From the NCBI GenBank assembly GCA_014529385.2, contig CM043942.1, forward strand, positions 7,873,001 through 7,937,000: DNA of 64,000 nucleotides, read 5' to 3'. The stretch is from Adiantum capillus-veneris (taxonomy: Eukaryota; Streptophyta; Polypodiopsida; Polypodiales; Pteridaceae). This document shows positions 11,560-22,269 of the stretch, one piece after another. The notes under the pieces are model-generated. The model saw only the letters and a program-made list of their open reading frames with translations, ran no database searches and had not been told where the DNA came from. The position numbers and the translations under genes were made by a program. Each line of letters begins with the position of its first letter. Positions within the stretch are counted from its first letter, which is position 1.

Positions 11560-11840
11560 GAAGGATGCCAATGTGGAAAACATTTGTGTATTAGCACTCT
11601 TGGTTTCGAAGACGAAAACGCTTCTCCAAGGGGGCAGTAATGTCATGCCAAGGGTAGGACCGGGCAGGGCCAAGGACCAGGATGGACATGCAATCAAGGG
11701 GGTCTCTATGTTTAGCAGGCCAAGGGTATATATAGAGCATGCTTGACTAGAGATTAGCATGTTCTAGCCTTTCACGAGCAAATACAAAAACATCCTGCCA
11801 TTTCTTGCAAAGATTCCATCAACCCTTCCCACGAGTCATC
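11560..11840 (+). mobile_element. Gypsy-like pol end, polypurine tract and LTR-like block with TATA box
   Basis: The frame VSKTKTLLQGGSNVM (about 11605-11646) resembles the extreme C-terminus of some gypsy pol proteins, which overlap the polypurine tract. Here the tract is CTCCAAGGGGGCAG (11624-11637). A TG start follows at 11641, and a TATA box TATATATA is at 11727-11734. The end of the LTR is unclear and I found no partner LTR. Confidence 0.4.
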
Positions 11841-11989
11841 CTACACTAAGGATATGTCACAAAGAATCTCTTGGTGTCGTGATGCTCCACATCCACAGAA
11901 GGGAAACTTAGACAAGATACATAATTTTGGGCATTATCATCCCTCATACGAATTATTGGCACTTGATACTTACTTGGGTGTACACTATT

Positions 11990-12345
11990 GGGAAAATGAG
12001 TCATGTTTGGTGATGTCTTGGTGGATATACATGCCAAGTGTTATGTTTGAAACTACTTTGGTGGAAAAGTATGCCAAATGTGGTGCACTTCAGAAAGCAT
12101 AAGGAGTACTTGAGGAGCTTACTCTTGAGGACATTGATGCCAAGTTATGTTAAATAACGAAGTGCTTAAGAATCTTATTGTCCAAGAATGTTGTCTCTTG
12201 GGATTGATTGTGAGATATGCCCACATGGTAATGGCAAGACAACTTGGGATCTTTTGCTTGGCAATGTTTATAACAATGTGTACATTGAATGTTGCAATTA
12301 TCAATGCTTTGATATACATGTATGATAAGTCAATTGCCATGTCAC
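11990..12345 (+). pseudogene. PPR-repeat protein pseudogene fragment
   Basis: Pieces typical of plant pentatricopeptide repeats are spread over the frames: VLVDIHAKC (about 12012-12038), TTLVEKYAKCGALQKA (12053-12102), SKNVVSWD (about 12182-12206) and VAIINALIYMYDKS (about 12288-12330). In functional genes these occur as 'LVDMYAKCG', 'R-NVVSWN' and 'NALI-MYAKCG' about 30-35 residues apart, the spacing seen here. Frames change between blocks and stops occur, so it is not functional. PPR proteins act in organellar RNA processing and editing. This is a short relic, perhaps a retrocopy; no introns or flanking repeats settle that. Confidence 0.75.
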
Positions 12346-12966
12346 TAAGAGGATTTCCCAACAAAAAGATCTCGACTTCAGTTAAAAAAGAGGTTGGATT
12401 TTTTAAAGAATTTTGGGGGATATGAGCAGGGAACGGACAATAATAGGCAAAATATAGAAGACTTTGCAGGTTTTTTGAAGAAGAAAAACGAGAGCAAGGA
12501 TATCATGCTTCTCACGACCTCGGAGGGTAGGTTCCTGTTTTTATCTCTCGACCTTGGAGGGTAGGTTATATCGTGCTTCTCTCTCTCTCAACTTCAAGGG
12601 GAAGAAGGCTAAAAAAGAAGGGGGTCATCGCGGTTTATGTTTTCTTCTTTTGTTTTCGACATTGGAGATCATTGGGAGTTGTGGTTCCTTGACGGAGCAC
12701 AGGAGGAGAAAAAGGAAGGCAACCTACAAAAGAGGGAAGAGCAAGCTACGGGGAAGAAGAAGAAAATCGTTGCACCTTTCCCGTGTTCTCTCTCTACATC
12801 GGCGGCATCTCACTCTCTTTCCCACTCTTGGACAAGGATACGTTGAATATTACTATTACTTAGTTGAATGTCTGGTTGTATACAGCGCACCTTTGCTAAA
12901 TAATACTAAAGCTTGTTGACAAAGAACAATTCTCACTTGTTTCTTGTGTCGAGCACCTTCTCTCTC
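12346..12966. other. No recognisable gene; partial tandem repeat
   Basis: Contains a two-copy imperfect repeat around 12504-12590 (CTCGGAGGGTAGGTT and CTTGGAGGGTAGGTT with flanking CGTGCTTCTC-like sequence). Its end resembles LTR sequence interrupted by the MITE at 12970. Confidence 0.4.
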
Positions 12967-12969
12967 TTA

Positions 12970-13247
12970 GGCTGGGTTCAGACTGAACCGGTGGAAGAAA
13001 CAAGCCTTCCTAAATGTGCCGCCGCCTAGTGTGAACAATCTGGAGGAGAAAAAGTGAAAAAGTGAAGGGGGCTGAGAGAGGCCATAAAATTTTTCAAGGG
13101 GGGTGGGGGGGGGGGGGGGGGGGGGGGGGTCGGAAGAAAAATGGAGGGCCCGGCGGAAGAGTGCCTCAACTCCAACCAATGAAATTTCGCCATGAAGGAT
13201 CGATGCCCCTTTGCATTTTTCTTCCGCCGCCTAGTCTGAACCCACTC
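12970..13247. mobile_element. MITE with ~28-bp terminal inverted repeats, PIF/Harbinger-like
   Basis: The left end GGCTGGGTTCAGACT and the inverse of the right end GAGTGGGTTCAGACT match at 13 of 15 positions. Similarity continues into GG(C/T)GGAAGAAA for about 28 bp. TTA stands on both sides (12967-12969 and 13248-13250), the 3-bp target duplication usual for PIF/Harbinger elements. The element is 278 bp and has no transposase. It carries a G25 run at 13105-13129. Removing it joins CTCTCTCTTA to ATTCCCATAGCCAGGAGC, which reads as continuous LTR-like sequence. Confidence 0.7.
13105..13129 (+). repeat. Poly-G tract (25 G)
   Basis: An unbroken run of 25 G inside the MITE, preceded by GGGGGGT. 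It could form a quadruplex. Its exact length is suspect as sequence data. Confidence 0.9.
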
Positions 13248-13250
13248 TTA

Positions 13251-13950
13251 ATTCCCATAGCCAGGAGCTTTGTGCTTTCCCGGCTCACCCCTCACAAAAT
13301 AAATACCTCGACACTCGTTGATCAATTTCTTTTCATACTTGCCATTTATGTGCCATTTATAATATTATTAATTATTAATTATTATTAGTAGACCAAGATA
13401 GAAATACGTAACCAGCATCGTTCCTTCGACGTTTCAATAGTTTGGATTAGCAATTTTCGTCGTACGACGTTAAAAATTTGAGATTAGCATTTCTCTGCAA
13501 GACTTGAGAACGACTTTAGCAGATCTGTTGCGCATCGTCGTCCATCCTCAATGGCTCTTTCTGCAAGCTCCGGCATCACTCTGCTACAAAGGTGCTCAAT
13601 GTGATTCGTTACTCACCCCTCCTTGTTATCTTTCTGCTATGCTGTGCAAATTGATCTTTTCTGTGTTGGCAATACACGCGTGTTTAACCCTTCATTTGTT
13701 AATGCCTTTATTTCAAGCCCCTACATTATCTCTGGGCTATCACGATTGCATGTAATTGCATCCTCTTGCAGAAGGTGAACGTCCTTTGCGGTGTGCTCTT
13801 TGTCGCTTCCGTTCTTAAGTACATCAAACTATGGCGTCTTTCTGTATTTTTTTTATTACTTTATTGGTCTGGTTCATGAGTCTCAGGGATCTAGCATTGG
13901 AGTTTTTTTGCACCCTTGAAATGGGACCTATTTTGTGGAGCATTAACGAC
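13251..13950. other. LTR-like end and AT-rich sequence, no gene
   Basis: 13251-13310 (AGCCAGGAGCTTTGTGCTTTCCCGG and on) resembles the last part of the LTR of element H. The rest is AT-rich with no assignable frame. Confidence 0.35.
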
Positions 13951-14190
13951 AATTAAAACTTTTTTCTCTTCTACAGAGGCAGAGTATCGGTTTTCTTGTT
14001 CTGTCTCTAATGAGGTTACTTGGCTTAGAACATTGTTGATGGAGTTGGGCTTTCCTCATATGTAACTACTCAATGCCAAAAAACCCAGCGTTTCACGCTT
14101 GAATGAAACACATTGACGTGTAGTATCACTGATTGGATTCTTTTGAGAGATCTACGGTTGAGTACTATCTTGCTACAAACAATGCAGCAG
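13925..14190 (+). pseudogene. Copia RNase H fragment
   Basis: The frame STEAEYRFSCSVSNEVTWLR followed by TLLMELGFPHM (about 13974-14062) matches the conserved copia RNase H segment 'STEAEY-ALS.A..E..WLR.LL.ELG'. After a frame change, AKNPAFHA-MKHIDV (about 14078-14122) matches 'A.NPVFH.RTKHID'. Upstream, GPILWS (about 13926) fits 'GPISW'. RT, integrase and LTRs are not seen nearby. It is an isolated relic, not the same copy as element E. Confidence 0.75.
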
Positions 14191-14199
14191 GCATTTTCA

Positions 14200-14571
14200 T
14201 TACAGCAGCACATAGTTACAAGGAATGGCCATTCTCAGGTCTCCGTCCCCTATAACCAAATGTGAATATCCATAACAGAGAATGGCATTTCATGCTAGTT
14301 GCCGTTCCCCGTTCTTGGTTCCGATTTCCCGTTCTTGATAACTAGCCTCACTTGTCATCTTTGGTTTTTCTTTGTGTACAATGAAGATTCTTTTAGCAGT
14401 TGTAGAATTTGCCCTATGGGCTATGCCATCCCGACCATGAGGTTAGAGTATAAAATGAGAGGGGTTATTCCCAAAATGAGTGATAAAGAGTTCACAATGG
14501 CTACATTGCAGAATGGGAGCTCCTATGGCTACTTTGTTTGAGGGGAGAATTCATCATACAAGCATATGAAC
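14200..14571. other. No recognisable gene
   Basis: Intervening sequence between the copia relic and a family-B LTR. I see nothing assignable. Confidence 0.4.
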
Positions 14572-15530
14572 TGGCAGGTGCAGTGGAGGTGTTTAAGGTT
14601 TTAGCTCGGATCTAATACTCCGCAAAAACACAAAGGGCACTTTACTTCACTTGAAAGACTGAACTGAACTAAAAGAAAGAAAGAGACACAAGAGAGAGAA
14701 AGAGAGAAAAGAGACGACACCGAATGTCGGGTCCCAAACCCTCAAAGGGCCCCCCTTGCTCTGTTGACAGAGCAAGTACTTTATTTATTTTTGCACAATG
14801 CTGATACATTGTCTAAATGCTGAGATGCTGATGGTAATGGGTACTGATGGGTACTACTCAGATACTGATGGCACTACGGGGTACTGAGGTATTGAGAGGT
14901 TCTATATTGACGACAATGATGACGATGACAGGTACTGTTGGGTCTATGTCGACGACCAGTATTGCTGGGTCTATGTCAATGATGATGATGTTGACGACGA
15001 GGTATTGATGGGTCCATGTTGACGACTGTGATGTCGTCGATGAGGTAGTGATGGGTCTATGTGGACGACGATGATGTCGACGACGATGTTCTGCGGATCC
15101 CTATGTCGAGCCAAGGCACAAGGGGTACTAGGTGCTGGGGTACGGTGTCCTCGACGACGACGACGGCACTGCAGGTGAATGCCGGAATCTGCTTGTGATG
15201 TCGATGGCTAAGGAACTGCAACCAATGACGAGGCTAGGCTAAGGTTCGACTGGTGCTTCAAGCTGAAAACGCTGGCTGTCTTGGGCTGAAAAACGCTAGT
15301 CGTCAGGGGCTGGTACTGTTGGTTACTGCGGCACGGCTTGGTGCTGTGCAATCCCTGGGTCGAGGAGGGACAAGGGCAGCCCCACAACCAGGCCAATAAT
15401 AGGCTGAAAATGAGTTACTATAAAATAGCATGATAAGAGGTGGTTCACATGCAGTAATGACAATAGGCTAGAATGCTATATTGTGCAAGAGAGGGTATGC
15501 AACTATGACCGGCCTGGACATGCACGTCTG
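14572..15530 (-). repeat. Family-B LTR, minus orientation, truncated at its start
   Basis: Read on the minus strand it matches the family-B solo LTR at 59007-59979: the stretch with TTGCTCTGTTGACAGAGCAA, the T-C-rich 'GGTGTCG' block, the GTC/GAT-rich middle and the AGCGTTTT motifs. The LTR's end (lower coordinate, TGGCAGGTGCAGTGG) is kept. Its first ~90 bp are missing, because at 15530 the sequence switches to the LTR of element D. Confidence 0.7.
14880..15180 (-). repeat. GAC/GAT-rich trinucleotide-like tract in LTR B
   Basis: Dense GACGACGATGATG-type triplets, the counterpart of the CGTCATCGTCGTC tracts at about 30090-30430 and 59615-59665 in the other family-B LTRs. It is an inherited component of the LTR, not an independent microsatellite. 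Confidence 0.7.
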
Positions 15531-16178
15531 GGGTTCCTTGAGTCTAACCTGCAGATCCCGGCCGAGTGGCCTAAACCCTAGAAGAAGCATAAGTAGAACA
15601 AATCTCAACCTATGAAGTTTGGTCGAGTGCCCAAATAATAAAAGAGTTAGGATTTTCAATCCCAACTCCCAACAAACTTACAACACCCCCTCCGATGCGG
15701 CCTTAAAGGTTAATTAAAGCAAAACCTCACTCACACACACGAATTACATAGAGATGATGTTGTGGAAGCCTCCGATTTTCGCTGACAATTGATGACGTTG
15801 TAGTGCTGTACGGACAACCCTATTGGGGTTGCTTTTGGACCAATAGCTTTTAGACTTGATGCTTTTCATGTAAACTGCGTTTGGCAAAGGGCCTTCAAGT
15901 ATGTACTAAGGGTCACTCTGTGGCACTCTATCTGCAGGAGATGTAGAGCAGAGCCGCTAGTGTTGTACTTTGTTGGATCAATACAAAGACATACAAAAAG
16001 GGTCGTGTCACGTGACACATCCAACCCTATGTGTCCGTGGACAAGCTACAGCATGATCATGGTTCAGTTCAGTCAAGTTAGTCTAGAATAGAAAGTGATC
16101 TGGCACTTTGTGAGTCTGTTCGCAGACCGTGCATGTCCAGACACTTAGAATAGATGCATATCCTTTGGTTGCACACAG

Positions 16179-16803
16179 TGTAACAAACTGCTGACGTGTC
16201 AAAGCCTAAAGAATGGAGCCAACTTACAGATGCCGGCCGAGGGGCCTAAACCCTAAGAAGAAAAAGTAACAGAAGAAGAAGTCTTATCAGCTTTTGGGGA
16301 CCCCGTCCAAATAAAGCAGGACCCGCATACACACAGGAACTGATGACGTGGTAGATTTTCGAAAATTGCGCTGACATGATGACGTGGCATGCTGTACGGA
16401 ATTCCGCGATTTACGTTGGATGATGACGTGGTAGCTGTACGGATTTTCATGATTTACGCTGGCAGCTTTTTGGCTTTGCTTTTGGACCAGATGCTTTTGA
16501 GTTTGAAGGCTTTTTACTGTAACTGCTTTTAGGCCAAGGGCCTTTAAATATGAGGTTAGGGCTCATTCTCTGGCATGCTTCCTGGAGAAGGTGCAGTGTC
16601 TCGAGTACCTGCTTGTACTGTGTTGATGCAATATAAAGAAATACCGAAAGGGGCGCCAAGGTTTGGGGCCAATACTCTCTGGGGTGAAATTCCGCCACTC
16701 CGTGTCGTGTGTCGTCTCTCTCTTTCATTCAGTTGTTATTAAAGTGCTAAAAGTCTGTCCAGTCTGCTCTTTTCTATTGGCACGTGGTACCCGTCTTGTG
16801 ACA
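16179..16803 (+). repeat. 5' LTR of element C
   Basis: 625 bp, TG...CA. A TATA-like AT run (TTTAAATAT) occurs at about 16542-16550 after GGGCC. Confidence 0.9.
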
Positions 16804-17012
16804 GTGGTATCAGAGTATCAGGCGTGTGCTTTTCTGAAAGCATATCGGTCCTACAAAAGAGCAGACAGAGCTATTGGAATTTTTATTTGAGGTATCTTCG
16901 CCCTCCAACCCGGACTTATTAGCCACTCCCACCCTTACTTCATCGCGCATCGGACGCGCTCCCGTCTTCATGGCAGTGTCTTACAGGGCATAAGCCATAA
17001 AGAACCCAATAC

Positions 17013-18300
17013 TTGGAATTCATAGATTCAACAGAATATTTGCAGTTTCTAGTCAACAAGCTTCACGACATTCTTTCGCGGCATCCTCAGCAAAATCTTT
17101 CGATGCTGCAAAGTTTTCAACAATTTTTGAACTACATGTTACCCCCTGTGATGCCCCAGGTGGTACCTCCTCCTCCGGCACCAGAAAGTATGAGAGCTTC
17201 CAATCGGCAACCTTCTCAGCCATCTCTTCCGATCGGGGGAGTCTTCAAGAATATGGTGCAGCCATCTAACCCTGATCCAGTGCAACCGCCTTTGCCACCG
17301 CCATTGCCCCCACCTCCACCACCACCGCCACCAGGCTACAATGTTTGGAGCCCATATGGATACCCTTATTATCCATACCCGGGACATGCGCCTAACCAAC
17401 CCAAAGATTTCAAAGATGGTGGCACGACATTCAAAATTTTCACTTTTTCCGTGGTGAAAGATCGCAAGAAAGCATTGCAGTTCCTACAGCAATTCGACAA
17501 CATCTATGCTTTGGGGAACTATACAGAAGAATCCAAGATTTCTCGAGCAGCAGGATTTCTTAAAGATAATGCTATGCAATGGTGGAGTTCAATCGCACAC
17601 AACTGCATGCTCTAAGGACCTGGCAAGCTTTCAAGACAGTTTTTGCACGTAGTTACATGACCTCAACGGCCTCGTCTGAAACAACGTCAACGAGACGCCT
17701 TGTTACAAGAAGGCCGATGCTTCGAATGTTTCCAAACAGGGCATACGTTCAATACATGTCCTGAGCGAGCCTCGACGTCCTCAGTGCAACCTTCTGCTCC
17801 CACGACAGACAGATCCCCGCGGCCACCTCCGGCCAAGAAGGCTAGACCTGCTATTGGACTAGTACTTGATATTTATGGTATACACCTCGAGAGTTTTAAT
17901 GAATTATGCAGAGCTTATGGAAAAGTCAACGGCTTGAAAGTCCTTATTTTCTTTGACCCCGGAGCTATGGAGAACTTCATCCATCCAGAATTCTTGAAGC
18001 AGATGCACTTTGATTATGATGCAGAGGGTGGAGAAATTGAAGCTGAGCTAGCCACGGGGCAAACTTAGAAAGTGGTACTGCTCATTGGTGCACTTCCAGT
18101 GACTATACAAGATTATCATGGAAAAACCGATTTCCACATTATGAAGTTGGGCAATTGCGATGTTCTCTTGGGCATGCCCTGGCACGACAAGAATGATGCA
18201 ACTCTCTAGGTCCGGAACCGAACCATCATCGTGATGCAGAAGGGCAAGCCCGTTGTCCTCAAAGTTTGGTTGTCCGAACAAAACCTTGAATGACCTCTCT
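17013..18300 (+). pseudogene. Gag-protease frame of element C
   Basis: Open from about 17013 (a TTG, not ATG) to 17615: a Pro-rich segment (PPPLPPPPPPPPPGY, residues ~95-110), then a gypsy-type gag core with KKALQFLQQFDNIYALGNY and FLKDNAMQWWSSI. After frameshifts near 17610-17700 comes a zinc knuckle CFECFQTGHTFNTC (about 17716), then a retropepsin-like strand LKVLIFFDPGAMENFIH (about 17935-17985), where DPG replaces the usual D-S/T-G. It stops at 18066-18068. Homologous sequence continues (NCDVLLGMPWHDKND, VRNRTIIVMQKGKP) to a stop near 18290. Broken, so probably mobilised by proteins from another copy. Confidence 0.75.
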
Positions 18301-18484
18301 AGTTGTTTTCTAGTTAGATACTTTTGAACATTGTTTGAGAAAGTATTGTTTGAACTTTGTTTAAAATGGATGCTATCTGTTTTAAACCTGTCTTGGTGCC
18401 GATTTGAAATGTTCTCTGGTTTCAATACTGGTTTCATTGATTGGTGATTTTAACTCCCGGGTGGAGAAGTGAGATATATTGTTT

Positions 18485-18680
18485 GAACCTCAAAATGACG
18501 CAAGCCGATGCCTAGGGAGCGTTTCGTTCTATGCTAGAAAACCTCCAAATGACGCAGGCCGATGCATGGGGAGCGTTTGGTTGTATGCTTGAACCTCCGA
18601 GTGACGCAAACTGCGTTTTGGGGAGCGTTTGGTTGTACAGTCCTCTGAGCTCATGGCCCGGACCTTTTTAGGTTATTTGC
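18485..18680 (+). repeat. Three-unit minisatellite in element C
   Basis: Three ~58-62 bp units share ACCTCCAAATGACGCA.GCCGATGC..GGGAGCGTTTGGTTGTATG. It lies between the protease frame and the 3' LTR. Confidence 0.8.
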
Positions 18681-18949
18681 GGGGGGAGTGATGAGGTAGT
18701 CGTTGAGTAGCTTCATACCGTAGACCGTTTGTCTCGGGGGAGTGCTGAGCGGTGCTGTTTGTTGTGTCTTGTAACATGCATATTTGAGCATTTGTGTTGC
18801 ATTGTGATGTCTCAATTATTGAATATTCCTAATTGGATGAGATTGCCTAGGTATGTAATTTTAGTGCATCAAGACACCCGTGGAAGATCAGTACGGTCTG
18901 GGTGTGATGGCTAATTTTACTACGCCGGAATATCAAGAGTTCCGATCTG

Positions 18950-19085
18950 GACGAAAGGAGAAGCTAACTCCTTGATCAAAAGAGGAGAAAGGAGAAGCTA
19001 ACTCCTTGATCAAAACAGCCGAAAGGAGAAGCTAACTCCTTGATCAAAAGAGCAGAAATGAGAAGCTAACTCCTTAATAAAAAGA
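18950..19085 (+). repeat. Four-unit tandem repeat in element C
   Basis: Four ~34-bp units of (GAAAGGAGAAGCTAACTCCT)TGATCAAAAGAGC, the last more diverged. GGAG...CTCC within each unit makes a small hairpin possible. It lies ~110 bp before the polypurine tract. Confidence 0.9.
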
Positions 19086-19196
19086 GCACACCGATTGTCC
19101 CTTGGAATGTCCCTCGGAATTTTTTTTGAGCTAACTTGAGTTGTTTTGCAGATATGCTGTAATCGCGGGTGATTACTCTCTTTCAAGAAGGGGAGA

Positions 19197-19847
19197 TGTA
19201 ACAAACTGCTGGCGTGTCAAAGCCTAAAGAATGGAGCCAACTTACAGATGCTGACCGAGGGGCCTAAACCCTAAGAAGAACAAGTAATAGAAGAAGAAGT
19301 CCTACCAACTTATGGGGACCCCGTCCGATGGGGCCCCAAGTGACACAAAGGATTAAAATAAAGCAGGACCCGCAGACACAAAAACTGATTACGTGGCAGA
19401 TTTTCAAAAATTGCGCTGACATGATGACGTGGCATGTTGTACAGAATTCCGCGATTTGCGCTGGTTGATGACGTGGCAGCTGTACGGATTTTCGTGATTT
19501 ACGCTGGCAGTTTTTTGGCTTTGCTTTTGGACCACATGCTTTTGAGTTTGAAGGCTTTTTACTGTAACTTCTTTTTAGGCCAAGGGCCTTTAAATATGAG
19601 GTTAGGGCTCATTCTTTGGTATGCTTCTTGGAGAAGGTGTAGAGTTTCGAGTACCGGCTTGTACTGTGTTGATGCAATATAAGAAATACCGAAAGGGGCG
19701 CCAAGGTTTGGGGCCAATACTCTTTGGGGTGAAATTCCGCCACTGTGTCGCATGTCGTCTCTCTCTTTCAGTTCAGTCGTTATTAAAGTGCTAAAAGTCT
19801 GTCCAGTCTATTCTTTTCTATTGGCACGTGGTGCCCGTCTTGTGACA
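19197..19847 (+). repeat. 3' LTR of element C
   Basis: 651 bp. It differs from the 5' LTR mainly by an insertion around 19330-19355 (GGGGCCCCAAGTGACACAAAGG) and scattered substitutions. Confidence 0.9.
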
Positions 19848-19996
19848 CACAGCATGACCATCAGATTTTGGTCAGAACCCATCAAGAGCATTTTTACAGT
19901 GCATAGACCTATTTCCCCTATTTTTGACATTTATTTTTCACTTATTTATTAAGTGACTTTTGTTGGGAACTAGGTAGGGCAATTTTGCTAAGATAA

Positions 19997-20003
19997 TATA
20001 TAA
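19997..20003 (+). promoter_or_regulatory. TATA box of the family-A solo LTR
   Basis: TATATAA followed by GCAAATC. The same element stands at the matching place of the other family-A LTRs (for example about 36923 on the plus strand). Confidence 0.6.
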
Positions 20004-20095
20004 GCAAATCAGAGTTAGCACTTTCTGGCAGAAGAGGCAGCAGGAGCATTGCTCAACAGGCCAATTCTCAGCAAGAACAAGAACCCCCTAAGACC

Positions 20096-20480
20096 AGCGT
20101 TTTGATCAACCAGATCAGCGTTTTTACAGCTTGCAGATTCAGCCATTTAGCCTTGCGTTTTTCAGCCATACCAGCGTTTTGGCATCAGCGAATTCAGCCT
20201 GCACTAGGTGCTTCCAGGAGCAATTCTGCCAGTGTTTTACAGCAGCACTTCCAACGTTTTTCAGCAGGAGATTTCAGCCAACAAAGGGACAACATAGCAG
20301 CGTTTCTGCAGCAGTTAAAGAACAGCCAACTTAGCGTTTTCAGCAGCCTATGATCAGCGTTTTCAGCTCCAGCAAACCAGCGCTTCAAAGAGCAGAAATT
20401 CAACGCTTAAGAGACCAGCAACACAATGTTTTTGCAACAGCATCAATTCAGCGATTCGAAACATTCAGTTTTCAGCCATA
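20096..20480 (+). repeat. Clustered AGCGTTTT motifs in LTR A
   Basis: At least ten copies of (C)AGCGTTTT(T)CAGC or near variants within 385 bp, downstream of the TATA box, so in the transcribed part of the LTR. The same motif recurs in family-B and family-F LTRs. Confidence 0.75.
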
Positions 20481-21544
20481 GTCTCGTCCTCGTCGTCACT
20501 ACCGTCGGCCTCGACATAGCCCATTAGATTTGCATGAGCACCTTGTACCAGATTGTGCAATCAATAGTAGACCACTCTCGCCATCGAGAGTGGGGCCCTT
20601 GGAGGAGGATTTGACAACTTCGTTCGGTGTCGTATTCTCTTCTCTCTCTATCTCTCAGTCTCAACACCTTCATTCACAGTGTCATTCACTTTGTTTGTGG
20701 TCATTTGCACTTTCTCACTAAAGGAACGGAAGGTTGTCCCTTCTGTAAGTAAAAGGAACCCTTGAGCACAGTTCGGAGCACTCATCTTAAGCAAAGTTCA
20801 ACATTCATTCTGCTGTACCTTACAGGTCGCCACAGTTTGGGGTTGATGCACTTTGGGAATGAAAATACGTCACTTTGTGTCTCGTGTGAAGTCTTTCTTT
20901 CACTTCAAGTGTTTTGAAGTGTCTAGAAGTCTGTTCTGTCTGTTCTCTTAGTTGGCATGTGGTGCCCGTCCCGTTACAGTGGTATCAGAGCCTCAGACGT
21001 GTGATTTTTTGATAGCATGCTAGTCCATCAAGAGCAGACAGAGCAAGATGCCAGATTCTACATAATTTGTTTTCTCCTTTTTTAGGAGGAAAATCGGTTC
21101 TATGTCAACCTATAGATGGAAGCTATGGAGTGGGATAAAGAAGAAATGACAAGAGGAGGAGGAGAAGGAGAAACAAACGTTCGTTTTTACCCGAAAAAGC
21201 TCTTAAAACATGCTTTTTGATGCTTTTTTGTGTTGCAAAGGCCTTTAAAATTCTCCTCAATGGTTGAGATTTTGCATGTGAGGTATAAGACAGTTGATCC
21301 TCTCAATGAGCCCCACGCATTGACGCAAACAGATTTCTGACAATTTTTGAAAAATTAGGGTTTTTGGAGTATCGGTTAAAATTATGTTTTGGGTGCTTTT
21401 TGTAGACAACAAGTAATATTGGAAACATTTGGGAGTACGAAATTGGAGATCCACTCTTTTGCAACGAGAACTCATTTTGGTGCCGATTTGAGATTGCTTG
21501 ATTCTGGTTTTGACACTGGTTTTAATGTTTTTCGGAACACTTTT

Positions 21545-21800
21545 GGATACTCATGGCTCCGTCTTTCTTGGGAGGAGTATTCAAGAGAAAATTGTGATTG
21601 CAATGTTGTGTTTTACTCATGGCTCGGGATTTCTTGGGAGGAGTATTGAAGAGAAAAATTGATGCTTAATAATGTCTGAATATCTCATGGCTCGGGCTTT
21701 GTTGGGAGGAGTATTCAATAGGAGATAATGATTGAAACGTGGTGCTTTACTCATGGCTCAGGCTTTCTCGGGAGGAGTATCGAAAAGAAAATTGGCTACA
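21545..21800 (+). repeat. Four-unit minisatellite in element D
   Basis: Four ~60-65 bp units of CTCATGGCTCGG.(C/A)TTTCTTGGGAGGAGTATT.AA.AG plus a variable spacer. It sits at the same place relative to the 3' LTR as the repeats of element C, and element C also has a single CTCATGGCCCGGACC at about 18650. Confidence 0.85.
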
Positions 21801-22269
21801 GTCTGAGAAAAGTTTACTCTTGGAACCTCCAAGATACGCAGGTTGCGGTCTCGGGAGCGTTTGGTTATAAAAGGCCTCTATATCTCATGGCACGGACCTT
21901 ATTAGGTTATTTGCAGGAGTGATGAGGGAGTCATTGAATAGTTCATGGCCCGGACCTTGTTGGTTATTTGCAGGGGGAGTGTTCATCGGCGAGTGTATGT
22001 TTATACGTTCTGTAACATGCATCTGTAATCGTATGTGTTGTATTGTGACGTGTCAACCACCTGCATCGAGACACCCTTTACAGATCAGCGTGGATTGGGT
22101 GTGATGGCTAATTTTTGCTACGTCGGAATATCAAGAGCTCTCATATGGAACAAGAAAATTGAATGACCTTTGGACTGATCCTCCGAATGACCCTCGACTA
22201 TTTTAATCTAACTTGAGTTGTTTTGCAAATATAATCGCGGACAATTACTCTTCTTTCAAGAAGGGGAGT

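Larger units (their letters stand above)
16179..19847 (+). mobile_element. LTR retrotransposon C, complete ends, gag-protease only (TSD CACAG)
   Basis: LTRs are at 16179-16803 and 19197-19847, both starting TGTAACAAACTGCTG and ending CGTCTTGTGACA. CACAG flanks the element at 16174-16178 and 19848-19852. Primer site TGGTATCAGAG is at 16805-16815, and purine tract CAAGAAGGGGAGA ends at 19196. The internal region codes for gag and a retropepsin-like domain. No RT, RNase H or integrase is present, so it is non-autonomous. The 5' and 3' LTRs look about 95% alike by eye. Its LTR core is shared with elements D and G. Confidence 0.92.
16001..20829 (+). mobile_element. Solo LTR of family A inserted in the D 5' LTR (TSD GGTCG)
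   Basis: The LTR starts TGTCACGTGACACATCC at 16006 and ends CTGTACCTTACA at 20824. GGTCG flanks it at 16001-16005 and 20825-20829. Without it, the D LTR reads continuously (AAAAAGGGTCGCCACAGTTTGG), paralleling AAAGGGGCGCCAAGGTTTGG in element C. Element C sits inside at 16179-19847; the net LTR is about 1145 bp. Only one LTR lies between the duplications, so the rest was lost by LTR-LTR recombination. Confidence 0.9.

Noticed and set aside
17139-17399. Minus-strand Trp/Arg-rich ORF
   Set aside because: It is the antisense of the Pro-rich gag segment of element C.
18950-19085. Regular ~34-bp repeats that could suggest a CRISPR-like array
   Set aside because: Units are contiguous without unique spacers and lie inside a plant retrotransposon; it is a minisatellite.
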